This document shows, piece by piece, positions 17,086 through 27,118 of a DNA stretch of 64,000 nt. A program made the translations under genes and the position numbers. Position 1 is the first letter of the stretch. Each line of letters opens with the position of its first letter. Origin of the DNA: Maribacter sp. MJ134 (GTDB lineage Bacteria > Bacteroidota > Bacteroidia > Flavobacteriales > Flavobacteriaceae); NCBI RefSeq assembly GCF_003970695.1, contig NZ_CP034570.1, forward strand, positions 3,472,001 to 3,536,000. The letters are read 5' to 3'. The notes beneath the pieces were generated by a model that saw only the letters and a program-made list of their open reading frames with translations, was not told the DNA's origin and made no database searches.

Positions 17086-18051
17086 CTACCTATTACGGTT
17101 CAATAACGGTAATAGGAGAAAAGATATTGCACCAAAAACAATGTTCATAAGGGTTTGTGCGATCCACATTATCCAACCGAATGCATCTCCCGAAACTTCT
17201 TGTATACCAAATAGCGCCAAAGCTTTGCTTACCAATATGGGGAAAAGTCCTACCCCGCCATTGGTGGTAGCCATAGCAAATGCGCCAAAAACAAAAGCGA
17301 CCATAACCTCACTAAGCCCTAAATTCGCTGTAGAAGGGACCGTGAATTTAATAACCCACATCATGCCGATATAGCATGACCAGATAAAAAAGGTGTGTGC
17401 TACAAATGCCCATTTCCGCTTCATTTTGAAAATACTGAAAACCCCGTCTAACAAGCCTTTTACAAAAGACTTTATACGTAGGGCAATGTTAGACTCCGAT
17501 TTCTTTATGAATAACACAAATATTAAAAAACCAATTACGCCGGCTACCAACAGTATGAAAATACTATTAAGGTTAAGTCCACGCTCTTGAAAAAACGTAA
17601 TTATTATTTCTGTCTGAAGCACCAAGGTAATAACGACAACGAGTAAAAGCATAAAGACATCAATAACACGCTCGGTAACAATAGTGCCAAAACCTTTTTC
17701 AAAGGGGACTCCTTCATAAGTGGTAAGTGCAGTTGCTCTTAATATTTCTCCGGTTCTTGGTACACCTAAATTGGCCAAATAAGCCATGAAGATCATAAAA
17801 ATATTATTGATTAATTTGGGTTTATACCCCAAAGGTTCCAAGAGATAGTTCCACCTTATGGCCCTTGATATATGTCCCAGTAAGCCAAGAATTAGAGAAA
17901 TGGTAATCCAAAAAACATTAGCCTCTTTAATATAGAATAAAATCTGTTCGCGATCGGAAGGCGCCGTGTTGTAATACCAATAGAGGACAAGGAATACTCC
18001 TATGGCAATGGGGAGGACTGTTTTTAAGGTTTTCTTTAGGGAATTGGTCAA
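17086..18051 (-). CDS. LPG synthase TM-domain (UPF0104/flippase-like) membrane protein
   Basis: 321 residues with about eight transmembrane helices. The pattern fits the lysylphosphatidylglycerol synthetase TM family: an early HISRAIRWNYLLEPLGY motif, GVPRTGEILRATALTTYEGVP, TERVIDVFMLLLVV and TTNGGVGLFPILVSKAL. Family members move lipids or lipid-linked intermediates across the inner membrane; this one lacks the soluble aminoacyl-transfer domain. It sits 45 bases after panD on the same strand. The substrate is unknown. Confidence 0.88.
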   Translation of the reverse strand: MTNSLKKTLKTVLPIAIGVFLVLYWYYNTAPSDREQILFYIKEANVFWITISLILGLLGHISRAIRWNYLLEPLGYKPKLINNIFMIFMAYLANLGVPRTGEILRATALTTYEGVPFEKGFGTIVTERVIDVFMLLLVVVITLVLQTEIIITFFQERGLNLNSIFILLVAGVIGFLIFVLFIKKSESNIALRIKSFVKGLLDGVFSIFKMKRKWAFVAHTFFIWSCYIGMMWVIKFTVPSTANLGLSEVMVAFVFGAFAMATTNGGVGLFPILVSKALALFGIQEVSGDAFGWIMWIAQTLMNIVFGAISFLLLPLLNRNR

Positions 18052-18096
18052 AATCTGTACTGAAGTTTAACTTAGAACAGGACCAAGTTACTTAAT

Positions 18097-18447
18097 TTAA
18101 AGCAACAAGTTGTTTTCCTCATTTGGAAAAACTAAAGACGGGTTAAAGATTTTGGCTTCCTCTATATCCATTCTAGCGTACGTGATCAATATTAGGATAT
18201 CGCCGACGGCTACGCGTCTAGAGGCCGCACCGTTCAGGGTAATCTCACCGCTTCCCCTTGGTCCGGGAATGGCATAAGTCTCAAGCCGTTCTCCGTTGTT
18301 GTTGTTAACGATTTGTACTTTTTCACCTTTAATAATGTTGGCGGCGTCCATTAAATCTTCGTCAATGGTAATGCTGCCGATATAATTAAGGTCTGCACCT
18401 GTAACTTTTACACGATGAATTTTCGATTTAACTACTTCTATTTGCAT
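18097..18447 (-). CDS. panD: Aspartate 1-decarboxylase
   Basis: 116 residues, the normal length. The self-processing site is clear: YIGSITID, where Gly24-Ser25 is cleaved to give the pyruvoyl group. Other family marks are [33 protein letters not shown] and [15 protein letters not shown]. It converts L-aspartate to beta-alanine, the amine substrate of PanC for pantothenate and so coenzyme A. It starts 10 bases after the panC stop. Confidence 0.97.
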   Translation of the reverse strand: MQIEVVKSKIHRVKVTGADLNYIGSITIDEDLMDAANIIKGEKVQIVNNNNGERLETYAIPGPRGSGEITLNGAASRRVAVGDILILITYARMDIEEAKIFNPSLVFPNEENNLLL

Positions 18448-18457
18448 TTGGCAAAAA

Positions 18458-19303
18458 TTAATTAAGGGCTATGTTATCAATAAGTCTAACTTCTGCAGCG
18501 TAAACGGCTATGAAGGCCCTATATTTTATATTTTCTTGTTTTCTTTGAATAGGAGTCAATGTTTCCACATCGGTAATATCAAAATACTCTAATTTAAAAT
18601 CGTTATCAGACTGGAAAACCCCACTAACCCATTCCCTTAAACTAGAAGCACTTTCCGTGCCAAATTTTTCTTTGGCAGTTTTTAAAGTGCTGTAAATTAA
18701 ACTGGCCTTAAGTCTTAGCGAAGCATCTAGTCTTTCATTTCTGGAGCTCATGGCCAAACCATGTGGTTCTCGTACAATAGGGCAGGGTACGATTTCAACT
18801 GGTATTTTTTCGATTTCGGTCAATTTTTGAATGATGCGCAGTTGTTGAAAATCTTTTTCTCCGAAGTAGGCCTTTGTAGGTTTTATAAGCCTTAGAAGGG
18901 TTTCCACTATTGTGCCAACGCCATTAAAATGGTCGTCTCTAAATTCTCCCTCCATTACTTTGTCCAGACCGTGAAAATCGTAGGTTTTTGAAACCACGGT
19001 ATCATCATAGATTTCTTGAATTGAAGGGGCAAAGACCATAATTTTAGGAGCAATATTATGAACCAATTTCAAGTCTTTACTGAGAGTGTTAGGGTATTTT
19101 TTTAAATCTTCCGAATTATCAAATTGGGTCGGGTTTACAAAAATGGTAACGACAACGTGTTCATTTTCCGAGACGGCTCTTTTGATTAAAGAAGCATGGC
19201 CTTGATGTAAAGCCCCCATGGTAGGGACCAGTCCAAGATTACCATGAGGAGATAGCTTTTTCAAGTGACTTAAAAGCTCTTTTTTTGTTTTAACGGGGAG
19301 CAT
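18458..19303 (-). CDS. panC: Pantothenate synthetase
   Basis: 281 residues with the HIGH-superfamily features of Pan[82 protein letters not shown]. It joins pantoate and beta-alanine with ATP to give pantothenate. It heads the minus-strand unit panC-panD-flippase-like-esterase-like-small membrane protein-radA. A TAAGTTTG sequence on the minus strand at 19324-19331 may be its -7 box. The gene is divergent from the glycogen-synthase-like gene. Confidence 0.97.
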   Translation of the reverse strand: MLPVKTKKELLSHLKKLSPHGNLGLVPTMGALHQGHASLIKRAVSENEHVVVTIFVNPTQFDNSEDLKKYPNTLSKDLKLVHNIAPKIMVFAPSIQEIYDDTVVSKTYDFHGLDKVMEGEFRDDHFNGVGTIVETLLRLIKPTKAYFGEKDFQQLRIIQKLTEIEKIPVEIVPCPIVREPHGLAMSSRNERLDASLRLKASLIYSTLKTAKEKFGTESASSLREWVSGVFQSDNDFKLEYFDITDVETLTPIQRKQENIKYRAFIAVYAAEVRLIDNIALN

Positions 19304-19362
19304 GTAATTTTGTCATTAGCGAGCAAACTTACTATAAATACTGCTAATCTCTATATTTTTTG

Positions 19363-19370
19363 TAATTTTG
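19363..19370 (+). promoter_or_regulatory. Putative -7 box for the glycogen-synthase-like gene
   Basis: TAATTTTG fits TAnnTTTG and lies 36 bases before the ATG at 19407. It is in the divergent region shared with panC. No TTG at standard spacing is evident, so support is partial. Confidence 0.4.
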
Positions 19371-19406
19371 CACCTGCGTTTCTGCGAAAAATAAAAAATA
19401 GCTTTT

Positions 19407-20216
19407 ATGAATGGTAAAAAGATATTGTTTGTATCTTCTGAATTAGTTCCTTATCTACCGGAAAATGAGGTTTCTCTAATGTCTTACGAGGCTCCGAGAA
19501 TGGTCAATAGTAATGGAGGGCAAATTAGAATCTTTATGCCTAGGTATGGTAATATTAATGAAAGAAGGCATCAACTGCACGAAGTTATTCGGTTATCGGG
19601 GATGAATCTTGTCATTAACGATATGGATATGCCATTGATTATTAAGGTGGCTTCTATACCAAGAGAACGCATACAGGTATATTTTATAGACAACGAGGAA
19701 TATTTCAAAAGAAAGGCCACTTTTACAGATAAAGAAGGGAACTTATTTCCCGATAATGACCAAAGAGCCATATTCTTTGCAAAAGGAGTCATGGAAACGG
19801 TCAAAAAACTAAATTGGTCTCCGGACATTATTCATGTGCATGGTTGGATGGCGAGTCTATTACCACTATATCTCAAAAAGTACTACGCAGACGAACCTCT
19901 TTTTGCCGATAGTAAAATAGTACTTTCCGTGTATGGTAAAACCTTTGAAGGCGAGCTTGATAAGGATATGCTCAAAAAAATCACTTTTGATGGTATTCCC
20001 GAGGAAGAAATTGCTTCTTTGGGGTCGCCCACATATAATAATTTGTTAAAAGTAGCTGTAGATTTTTCAGATGCGGTTATTTTAGCCTCTGAAGAGATTC
20101 CAGAAGAATTGAATTCACATATTGCTAACCTCCAAAAACCAGTGTTGTCCTATGTTCCTGTTCAAGAATTTGAAGAAGCATATGCCAATTTTTATAACAC
20201 GGAAGTTTTAAAATAA
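19407..20216 (+). CDS. Half-length glycogen/starch synthase-like protein (GT5 N-terminal fold only)
   Basis: 269 residues that align with just the N-terminal Rossmann domain of glycogen synthase: [13 protein letters not shown] at the start, [46 protein letters not shown] and [18 protein letters not shown]. Full enzymes are about 480 residues; the C-terminal nucleotide-sugar domain is missing. The usual K-x-G-G-L motif after the SSEL-P segment is replaced by ENEVSL, so transferase activity is doubtful. The frame is intact and DUF4270 follows after four bases, so this is not a fresh truncation. It may bind a glucan or have a regulatory role. Confidence 0.85.
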   Translation: MNGKKILFVSSELVPYLPENEVSLMSYEAPRMVNSNGGQIRIFMPRYGNINERRHQLHEVIRLSGMNLVINDMDMPLIIKVASIPRERIQVYFIDNEEYFKRKATFTDKEGNLFPDNDQRAIFFAKGVMETVKKLNWSPDIIHVHGWMASLLPLYLKKYYADEPLFADSKIVLSVYGKTFEGELDKDMLKKITFDGIPEEEIASLGSPTYNNLLKVAVDFSDAVILASEEIPEELNSHIANLQKPVLSYVPVQEFEEAYANFYNTEVLK

Positions 20217-20220
20217 TCGA

Positions 20221-22134
20221 ATGAATTTTTTTAAGAATAGCCCTTATTCGGTCCTAATGGGCTTAATCTTTGTGGTTACCCTTTTCAGTTCCTGTGAAGA
20301 AGAATTAACCACCATAGGAGCAGGTGTCGTAGCAACAGATCCTTTTACCACCGGAAAAGAGGTTTACGATGTTTTTGCTTTCAATAAAAATATTGAGGCG
20401 GTAAGAACCAATAAATTACCCGTGTATCAATTGGGTACGTTTACAGATGCGGCTTATGGTACAACGGAGGCTTCTATTACCTCGCAAGTACAGCTTCCCA
20501 ATGGCAATCCTACTTTTGGCAATCTATCCCAAAGAACGGAAGAAGATGCGGAGACCGATGATGTTATCACCACAATCGACGAAGAAGAGACGGTCAAGGA
20601 AGTATTTCTTTATATTCCATTTTTGACTAAGAGTGGATCAAGGGACAGTGACCTTGACGGTGTGGATGACGAATTCGATAAGGAACCGAACGATGCGGAC
20701 AACGATAATGATGGCGACGGTGTTTCCAACAGGGTAGAGAACGCCACCAATACAGATCCGCTAGACCCAAACAGTGTAGATGCTGATGCTGATGGCAAAA
20801 ACGATACGGACGGTGCTACAATCTTTGCAAATAACTTTGCTAGAAGGGTAGATTTAGATAGTATTTATTTCAATGGTAAAAATTACGATGATTTAGAGGT
20901 TAATGCGGATTTAGAGGTAATTGCACCGCCTACTTTCAATTTAAGAGTAGCGCGTTCTACATTTTTTCTTAGAGATTTAGACCCGAGTAGTGGCTTCCAA
21001 GAGGCGCAAGAGTATTTTTCTTCACAGGAATTCGCCCCTTCATTTGTATCCGATGTTTTATTTGACTCTAATGAAGACGGGCAGCTTGTTATAGATAGTA
21101 AAGAAATTTTAACACCAAGGGAAGATGATGAGTCTACCGAGGACGTAGATGAGTCACAAGCTTTTGTGCGTTTAGCCCCTGGATTAAGAATCCCATTAGA
21201 CAATCAATGGTTTCAGGAAAATATTCTGAACAAAGAAGGAAGTTCAGAATTATTAAGTCAAGCCAATTTCAATGAGTTTATGCGTGGTATACATTTAGCG
21301 TTGACCCCTCAGGAAGGAGAGGACCTTATGTTGTTGTTAGACTTAAGACAGGCCAATATTACAATGACTTACACTTTTAATTCGTATAATACAAATGGCA
21401 CAGCGGATGATGTGTCCGATGATGAGATAGAAACCAATGAAAGGGATGTTGTCTTTAATCTCATATCTGGGCTTCCTAATGGGGGTATACTTGGCAATGC
21501 CGTGAATACCCTAAACAATGAAATGTATTCCCCACAGGTTTTGGATAACGAAGAAAATGCTTCAAGAATTTTTCTTAAAGGAGGGGCTGGTGTTACCGCT
21601 AGAATCAACCTTTTTGAGGCGAATGAAGGAGAAAGTATTATTGAGCAAATAAGAGCGGAAAATTGGGTTATAAACGAAGCCAATTTGGTTTTTAATGTAG
21701 ATGCCTCCTTAACTGGTGATAATATAGCTCCGCCAAGACTTTATCTGTATAACATGGAGACGGGAAGTCCATTATATAATCCTCTGACGGAACAGAACAC
21801 TGCTGAGAACATTTTTGGACTTTTCCTTAATTATGATGGAATTGTAGAGACTGATGATGACGGTAATGTAAAATACACCGTTCGTATCACCGATTATATC
21901 AATGAGATAATTGTTAGAGAGGCGGCCAATAGCACCTTGGGCCTTGTACTTACGACCAATATTGAAGCAGTAGGTTTGGCTAATGCCATTTTAGAAGAAG
22001 GAGAGGTCGATATTCCTGCTACGTCAACCTTAACGCCATTAGGTACCGTTTTTTATGGAAGTAATATCCCGGAGTCGGATCCTAATTTTGACAAGCGCCT
22101 GAAACTTGAGATTTCTTACACGGAGATTAATTAA
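20221..22134 (+). CDS. DUF4270 family lipoprotein with calcium-repeat insert
   Basis: 637 residues. The lipoprotein signal ends in SSC (Cys25) and is followed by acidic [10 protein letters not shown], the start of the DUF4270 domain ([19 protein letters not shown]). Residues about 142-200 hold a thrombospondin type 3-like run of calcium-binding aspartates ([42 protein letters not shown]) inserted into the family domain. The rest is beta-rich. It is probably an outer membrane lipoprotein; function unknown. It starts four bases after the glycogen-synthase-like gene and the two are almost certainly one operon. Confidence 0.88.
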   Translation: MNFFKNSPYSVLMGLIFVVTLFSSCEEELTTIGAGVVATDPFTTGKEVYDVFAFNKNIEAVRTNKLPVYQLGTFTDAAYGTTEASITSQVQLPNGNPTFGNLSQRTEEDAETDDVITTIDEEETVKEVFLYIPFLTKSGSRDSDLDGVDDEFDKEPNDADNDNDGDGVSNRVENATNTDPLDPNSVDADADGKNDTDGATIFANNFARRVDLDSIYFNGKNYDDLEVNADLEVIAPPTFNLRVARSTFFLRDLDPSSGFQEAQEYFSSQEFAPSFVSDVLFDSNEDGQLVIDSKEILTPREDDESTEDVDESQAFVRLAPGLRIPLDNQWFQENILNKEGSSELLSQANFNEFMRGIHLALTPQEGEDLMLLLDLRQANITMTYTFNSYNTNGTADDVSDDEIETNERDVVFNLISGLPNGGILGNAVNTLNNEMYSPQVLDNEENASRIFLKGGAGVTARINLFEANEGESIIEQIRAENWVINEANLVFNVDASLTGDNIAPPRLYLYNMETGSPLYNPLTEQNTAENIFGLFLNYDGIVETDDDGNVKYTVRITDYINEIIVREAANSTLGLVLTTNIEAVGLANAILEEGEVDIPATSTLTPLGTVFYGSNIPESDPNFDKRLKLEISYTEIN

Positions 22135-22274
22135 GATTCTTTTTTAATAAATATTATCCCGGTTTATACAATTCATAGATTATAAGCGTTCTATATCCAG
22201 AAGCTAAATGTTTTTTTACATTTTAGGTTACTTTTACGTAGGAAATTTAATATAAATCACCAAACACTAACAAC

Positions 22275-24119
22275 ATGTGTGGAATTGTAGGCTATATAGG
22301 TCATAGGGAAGCTTTCCCGGTTATTATCAAAGGATTACAACGACTAGAATATCGTGGTTACGATAGTGCTGGCGTTGCCCTATTTGATGGAAACGAAATC
22401 AACCTTGTCAAGACAAAAGGAAAAGTCGAGGATTTAAAGAATAAAGCCAAGGGTATTTCTCAAAAAGGAAGCCTTGGTATAGGTCATACAAGATGGGCCA
22501 CTCACGGTGTGCCTAATGACGTGAACTCTCATCCTCATTATTCAAATTCTGGTGACTTGGTTATCATACATAACGGAATCATAGAAAACTATGAGTCCAT
22601 CAAAAAAGAGCTTACGAAAAGAGGCTATACTTTTGAGTCGGATACGGATACTGAGGTTCTCGTGAATTTAATAGAAGAGGTCAAGAAGACCGAAGATGTA
22701 AAACTGGGCCAGGCTGTTCAGATTGCTTTGAATCAGGTAGTGGGAGCTTATGCAATTGCTGTTTTTGACAAAAAGAAACCGGACGAGATAGTGGTAGCGA
22801 AGTTAGGGAGTCCATTAGCAATAGGAATAGGGGAAAATGAATTCTTTATAGCTTCAGATGCTTCACCTTTCATAGAATTTACAAATAACGCTGTTTACTT
22901 AGAAGATGAGGAAATGGCTATTATCCGTTTAGGGAAAGAGATAAAACTCCGCAAAATCAAGGATGATGCCGTTGCTTACCCTAGGATTTTAGAGTTACAG
23001 ATGAATCTTGAAGAAATTGAAAAAGGTGGTTATGATCACTTTATGCTTAAAGAAATCTATGAACAACCTAGAGCAATTAAGGATACTTATCGTGGTAGAT
23101 TACTCGCCGATCAAGGATTGATACGTATGGCCGGCATTGACCAAAACTTAGAAAAGTTCTTGAATGCCAATAGAATTATAATTGTTGCCTGCGGAACCTC
23201 TTGGCATGCTGGCTTGGTGGCGGAGTATATTTTTGAAGATTTGGCCAGAATACCTGTCGAAGTCGAATATGCCTCTGAGTTTAGATATAGAAATCCGGTT
23301 ATTACGGAAAACGATGTATTAATTGCTATTTCCCAATCTGGAGAAACAGCAGATACGTTAGCAGCAATTAAATTAGCCAAGGAAAAAGGAGCCTTCGTCT
23401 TTGGCGTCTGTAATGTAGTAGGTTCCTCCATTGCAAGAGAAAGCGATGCGGGAGCTTATACACATGCAGGACCGGAAATCGGGGTGGCTTCTACCAAAGC
23501 TTTTACCACACAGATTACCGTTTTAACGCTTATCGCTTTAAAATTGGCCAAGGAGAAAGGTGTTTTTTCACAAACACAATATCACGAATACTTAACGGAA
23601 TTAGAGACTATTCCTGCCAAGGTAGAAAAAGCTTTGGAATCCAATCCGTTAATCGAAATCATATCCAATGTTTATAAGGATTCAAGTAACTGTCTTTATT
23701 TAGGTAGGGGCTACAATTTCCCGGTTGCTCTGGAAGGTGCTTTAAAACTAAAAGAAATAAGCTATATCCACGCAGAAGGATATCCCGCTGCGGAGATGAA
23801 ACACGGACCTATAGCGCTTATTGATGAACAAATGCCTGTTTTTGTGATAGCTACCAAGAGAGGACATTATGAAAAAGTAGTTAGCAATATTCAGGAAATA
23901 AAATCAAGAAAAGGTAAAATTATCGCTATCGTAACGGAGGGTGATGAACAAGTAACAGAGCTTGCCGACCACGTAATAGAAGTGCCAGAAACTTTAGAAA
24001 GTCTTACGCCTTTGCTTACGACGATTCCATTGCAATTACTTTCTTACCACATTGCGGTGATGAGAGAGTGTAATGTGGATCAGCCACGTAACCTAGCAAA
24101 ATCTGTTACCGTAGAATAA
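22275..24119 (+). CDS. glmS: Glutamine-fructose-6-phosphate aminotransferase (isomerizing)
   Basis: 614 residues: an N-terminal Ntn glutaminase with catalytic Cys2 (MCGIVGYIGHREA, GHTRWATHG) and two SIS isomerase domains (IVACGTSWHAGLVAEY, ISQSGETADTLAAI, STKAFTTQITVL, GRGYNFPVALEGALKLKE) ending in PRNLAKSVTVE. It makes glucosamine-6-phosphate, the first step to UDP-GlcNAc for peptidoglycan and LPS. No glmS ribozyme is apparent upstream. A strong terminator follows the stop. Confidence 0.98.
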   Translation: MCGIVGYIGHREAFPVIIKGLQRLEYRGYDSAGVALFDGNEINLVKTKGKVEDLKNKAKGISQKGSLGIGHTRWATHGVPNDVNSHPHYSNSGDLVIIHNGIIENYESIKKELTKRGYTFESDTDTEVLVNLIEEVKKTEDVKLGQAVQIALNQVVGAYAIAVFDKKKPDEIVVAKLGSPLAIGIGENEFFIASDASPFIEFTNNAVYLEDEEMAIIRLGKEIKLRKIKDDAVAYPRILELQMNLEEIEKGGYDHFMLKEIYEQPRAIKDTYRGRLLADQGLIRMAGIDQNLEKFLNANRIIIVACGTSWHAGLVAEYIFEDLARIPVEVEYASEFRYRNPVITENDVLIAISQSGETADTLAAIKLAKEKGAFVFGVCNVVGSSIARESDAGAYTHAGPEIGVASTKAFTTQITVLTLIALKLAKEKGVFSQTQYHEYLTELETIPAKVEKALESNPLIEIISNVYKDSSNCLYLGRGYNFPVALEGALKLKEISYIHAEGYPAAEMKHGPIALIDEQMPVFVIATKRGHYEKVVSNIQEIKSRKGKIIAIVTEGDEQVTELADHVIEVPETLESLTPLLTTIPLQLLSYHIAVMRECNVDQPRNLAKSVTVE

Positions 24120-24140
24120 ACGTTTTTAAAATTTGTTTTA

Positions 24141-24171
24141 AAAAGGAACCTGATTTTACTGGGTTCCTTTT
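24141..24171 (+). terminator. Rho-independent terminator after glmS
   Basis: A perfect 10-bp stem (AAAAGGAACC at 24141-24150 with GGTTCCTTTT at 24162-24171) is followed by TGTTTTTT. It lies 22 bases after the glmS stop. Confidence 0.85.
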
Positions 24172-24310
24172 GTTTTTTAAGGATTTCCCATTATGTATGG
24201 ATGATTTTTATCAAAATAATACTATGCATGCATAATTTTTTTCATTTTACTATTTTCCGTTTAAAATTATCTGTATATTGACCCCAAACTAATTTTAACT
24301 CAAATTTATA

Positions 24311-27094
24311 ATGAGAGCAATACTATTTTTAGCATTGATGCTGTCTGGAACCGTAGGGTTGTCCCAAACAATAATCAATGGAAATGTTGTTGATCAGAAC
24401 AATGAACCTATTCCTGGTGCAAATATTGTCATCGTAGGAAAAGCAATCGGTACTACCGCTGATTTTGACGGTAATTTTGTTTTGGAAACATCAGAAGTCC
24501 CCCCCTTTCAAATTAATATTTCTAGTATTGGGTATGCGGACGCAGTAGAGAACGTTACTTCTAACAACCAAACCTTTACGGTGGTATTGGAAGAAACACA
24601 GACCTTTTTGGATGAAGTGGTGATATCCGCTTCCAGGACTCCGGAACGTATTTTTGAATCTCCGGTTACCGTAGAGCGTTTTGGATTACAAGAAATTCAA
24701 AACACTGCATCTGCCGATTTTTATGGAGGATTAGAAAATCTAAAAGGCGTAGACGTTAACACGAACAGTTTAACCTTTAAGTCGGTAAACACCAGAGGTT
24801 TTGCCACTTTTGCCAATACTCGTTTTATGCAATTGGTGGACGGGATGGACAACTCCACGCCGGCTTTGAATTTCCCTATTGGGAATTTGGTAGGTATGAT
24901 AGAGCCAGACGTGCTTAGTGTGGAATTACTACCAGGTGCAGCTTCTGCACTTTATGGTGCAAATGCTTTTAATGGAATTCTCTTTATGCGTAGTAAGAGT
25001 CCTTTTGATTATCAAGGCATAAGTGCTTCCGTAAAACAAGGGGTCACTTCACAAGAGGCTGCGGGAACCAATTCCTACACGGATGTTGGTATAAGGGCCG
25101 CGCACAAATTCAGTGATAAATTTGCGGTGAAATGGAACTTTGGATTCTTAGATGGTACTGATTGGGCCGCTACGAGCGAAGTTGATAAGTTTAATCCCGG
25201 AGCTACAAGGGCAGATTTAAATTATGACGGAATCAATGTTTATGGTGATGAAGTTTCAACAGATATTAAGGATGTAGCCGTTACTTTAGAAGGTTTAGGG
25301 GTCTTACCCGCTGGTGCCAATGCATTGGTTCCCTCTGTTGAAGTAAGTAGAACAGGCTACAACGAAAGAGACCTTACTAACTATACGGCACGAAGTATTA
25401 AATCTGACTGGGGTCTTTATTATAGACCAATAGAAGGTAAAAGTCTTGAACTTTCCTATGTAGGGAAAATAGGAACGGGGAACACGATTTATCAAGGCAC
25501 GAACAGATATAATATCGCGAGGTTCTTCCAAGAACAGCATAAGCTGGAGATTAGAAACGATAATTTCTTTGTTAGAGGTTATGTAGTGGCGGATAAGGCC
25601 GGTGATTCTTACGATATGGTATTTACGGGTATTAATATTAATAGAGCTTGGAAAGACGATAACACTTGGTTTGGCGAGTACACTGGCACCTATGTGCAGG
25701 CTACACTAGGAGGAGCTACAAACGAACAAGCACATGCAGCGGCACGGGCACAGGCAGAAACGGGAAGATTTTTACCAGGAACACCAGAGTTTCAGGCGGC
25801 TTTTAATCGTAGTATAAATGATCCGGATTTATCAACGGGTTCTAAGTTCCAAGATGCCTCTAAGTACTATCACGCAGATGCCAATTATAATTTCAGTCAT
25901 TTGATAGATTTTGCTGAGATTCAGATAGGGGGGTCTTACAGACAGTATAGTCTAAATTCGTCAGGAACCATTTATACTGATTTTGATGGACCGATAGACT
26001 ATTCAGAATTTGGGGTGTACACACAAATTCAAAAGAAGATTGAATTAGAAGGAGAAAAAAGTTTGAAACTAACTGGTTCCGTACGTTATGATAAGTCAGA
26101 ATTTTTTGATGGCTTCTTTTCTCCAAGAGTCTCTGCAGGTTTCACCCTGAATAGAGATCATAACATCAGAGCTTCTATACAAACAGGTTTCAGAAACCCT
26201 ACCACTCAAGATTTGTTTATCGGCTTAAATGCGGGTAGGGCCATATTGATCGGAGCGGCACCTGATAACCTAGATCGTTTTTCTAGACCTTACGAAGTTA
26301 GTGGTGGAGGTCAATTATTAGGTCAGCCTGCGCAGATTACGCAGACCGGTAGAGCGGCTTATGAGAATTCTTACTCTGCCGAATCTGTACTTCGTTTGTC
26401 CGAAACCGGCAATCCAGCGGATTTGGAAATCGCAAATCCTGATTTGGTGCAGCCAGAACAGGTAACATCTTTTGAGATAGGTTACCGTGGTAAGGTTGAT
26501 AAATTGGTCATCGATTTCAGTACATATTACAATAGCTATAAAGATTTTCTTTCTCCGGAGAACGTGATTGCTCCCTATTATGGTACTGTTGGTGATGGCT
26601 CTTTGTCCGTTGCTGCGATTGCTAATGGAGATTTTCAGACCTATCAGGCTTACACGAATTCTGATGTGGACATCAATTCCTACGGAGCTTCATTAGGGCT
26701 TACTGCTAAAGTGCTTGGTAATTTTGACTTAAGCGGTAGTTATACCTTTACTAAACTAGATTTTGATAGAGAGCTAAATCCTGATTTTCAGGTGCAGTTC
26801 AATACACCGGAGCATCAGTTCAAAGCCTCATTTGGTAATACAGAGTTATTCAAAAATTTCGGATTCAATGTTAATTACAGGTTTAGCGATGATTATTTCT
26901 GGGAGGCTACTTTTGGCAACGGAGTAATACCTGAGTTCCATGTAGTTGATGCACAGATAAATTATGCTGTGCCTAGTATTAAGTCCACTTTTAAAATAGG
27001 TGGTAATAACTTGTTAGGCGATGAATATTTTACTGCTTTTGGAACAGGGTTTATAGGTTCTATGTATTACCTATCATGGACTATCAACAACTAA
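24311..27094 (+). CDS. TonB-dependent receptor with carboxypeptidase-like N-terminal domain
   Basis: 927 residues: signal peptide (cleavage near GLSQT), a CarboxypepD_reg-like domain (NGNVVDQNNEPIPGANIVIV, GTTADFDGNFVL), a plug (VVISASRTPERIFESPVTVE, VNTRGFATFANTRFMQLVDG, VELLPGAASALYGANAFNG) and a large barrel with TonB-receptor features near the end (ATFGNGVIPEFHVVDAQINY). It should import a large or scarce substrate; which one cannot be told. The SGNH lipoprotein gene follows directly, suggesting that a lipid, ester or decorated glycan is processed by the pair. A palindrome lies about 77 bases upstream. Confidence 0.93.
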   Translation: MRAILFLALMLSGTVGLSQTIINGNVVDQNNEPIPGANIVIVGKAIGTTADFDGNFVLETSEVPPFQINISSIGYADAVENVTSNNQTFTVVLEETQTFLDEVVISASRTPERIFESPVTVERFGLQEIQNTASADFYGGLENLKGVDVNTNSLTFKSVNTRGFATFANTRFMQLVDGMDNSTPALNFPIGNLVGMIEPDVLSVELLPGAASALYGANAFNGILFMRSKSPFDYQGISASVKQGVTSQEAAGTNSYTDVGIRAAHKFSDKFAVKWNFGFLDGTDWAATSEVDKFNPGATRADLNYDGINVYGDEVSTDIKDVAVTLEGLGVLPAGANALVPSVEVSRTGYNERDLTNYTARSIKSDWGLYYRPIEGKSLELSYVGKIGTGNTIYQGTNRYNIARFFQEQHKLEIRNDNFFVRGYVVADKAGDSYDMVFTGININRAWKDDNTWFGEYTGTYVQATLGGATNEQAHAAARAQAETGRFLPGTPEFQAAFNRSINDPDLSTGSKFQDASKYYHADANYNFSHLIDFAEIQIGGSYRQYSLNSSGTIYTDFDGPIDYSEFGVYTQIQKKIELEGEKSLKLTGSVRYDKSEFFDGFFSPRVSAGFTLNRDHNIRASIQTGFRNPTTQDLFIGLNAGRAILIGAAPDNLDRFSRPYEVSGGGQLLGQPAQITQTGRAAYENSYSAESVLRLSETGNPADLEIANPDLVQPEQVTSFEIGYRGKVDKLVIDFSTYYNSYKDFLSPENVIAPYYGTVGDGSLSVAAIANGDFQTYQAYTNSDVDINSYGASLGLTAKVLGNFDLSGSYTFTKLDFDRELNPDFQVQFNTPEHQFKASFGNTELFKNFGFNVNYRFSDDYFWEATFGNGVIPEFHVVDAQINYAVPSIKSTFKIGGNNLLGDEYFTAFGTGFIGSMYYLSWTINN

Positions 27095-27118
27095 ATGAAA
27101 ATCAAATACGTATTTGAC

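Noticed and set aside
22135..22274. Possible glmS ribozyme or riboswitch upstream of glmS
   Set aside because: No ribozyme core or conserved fold is apparent in this 140-base AT-rich spacer, and the ribozyme is typical of Firmicutes.
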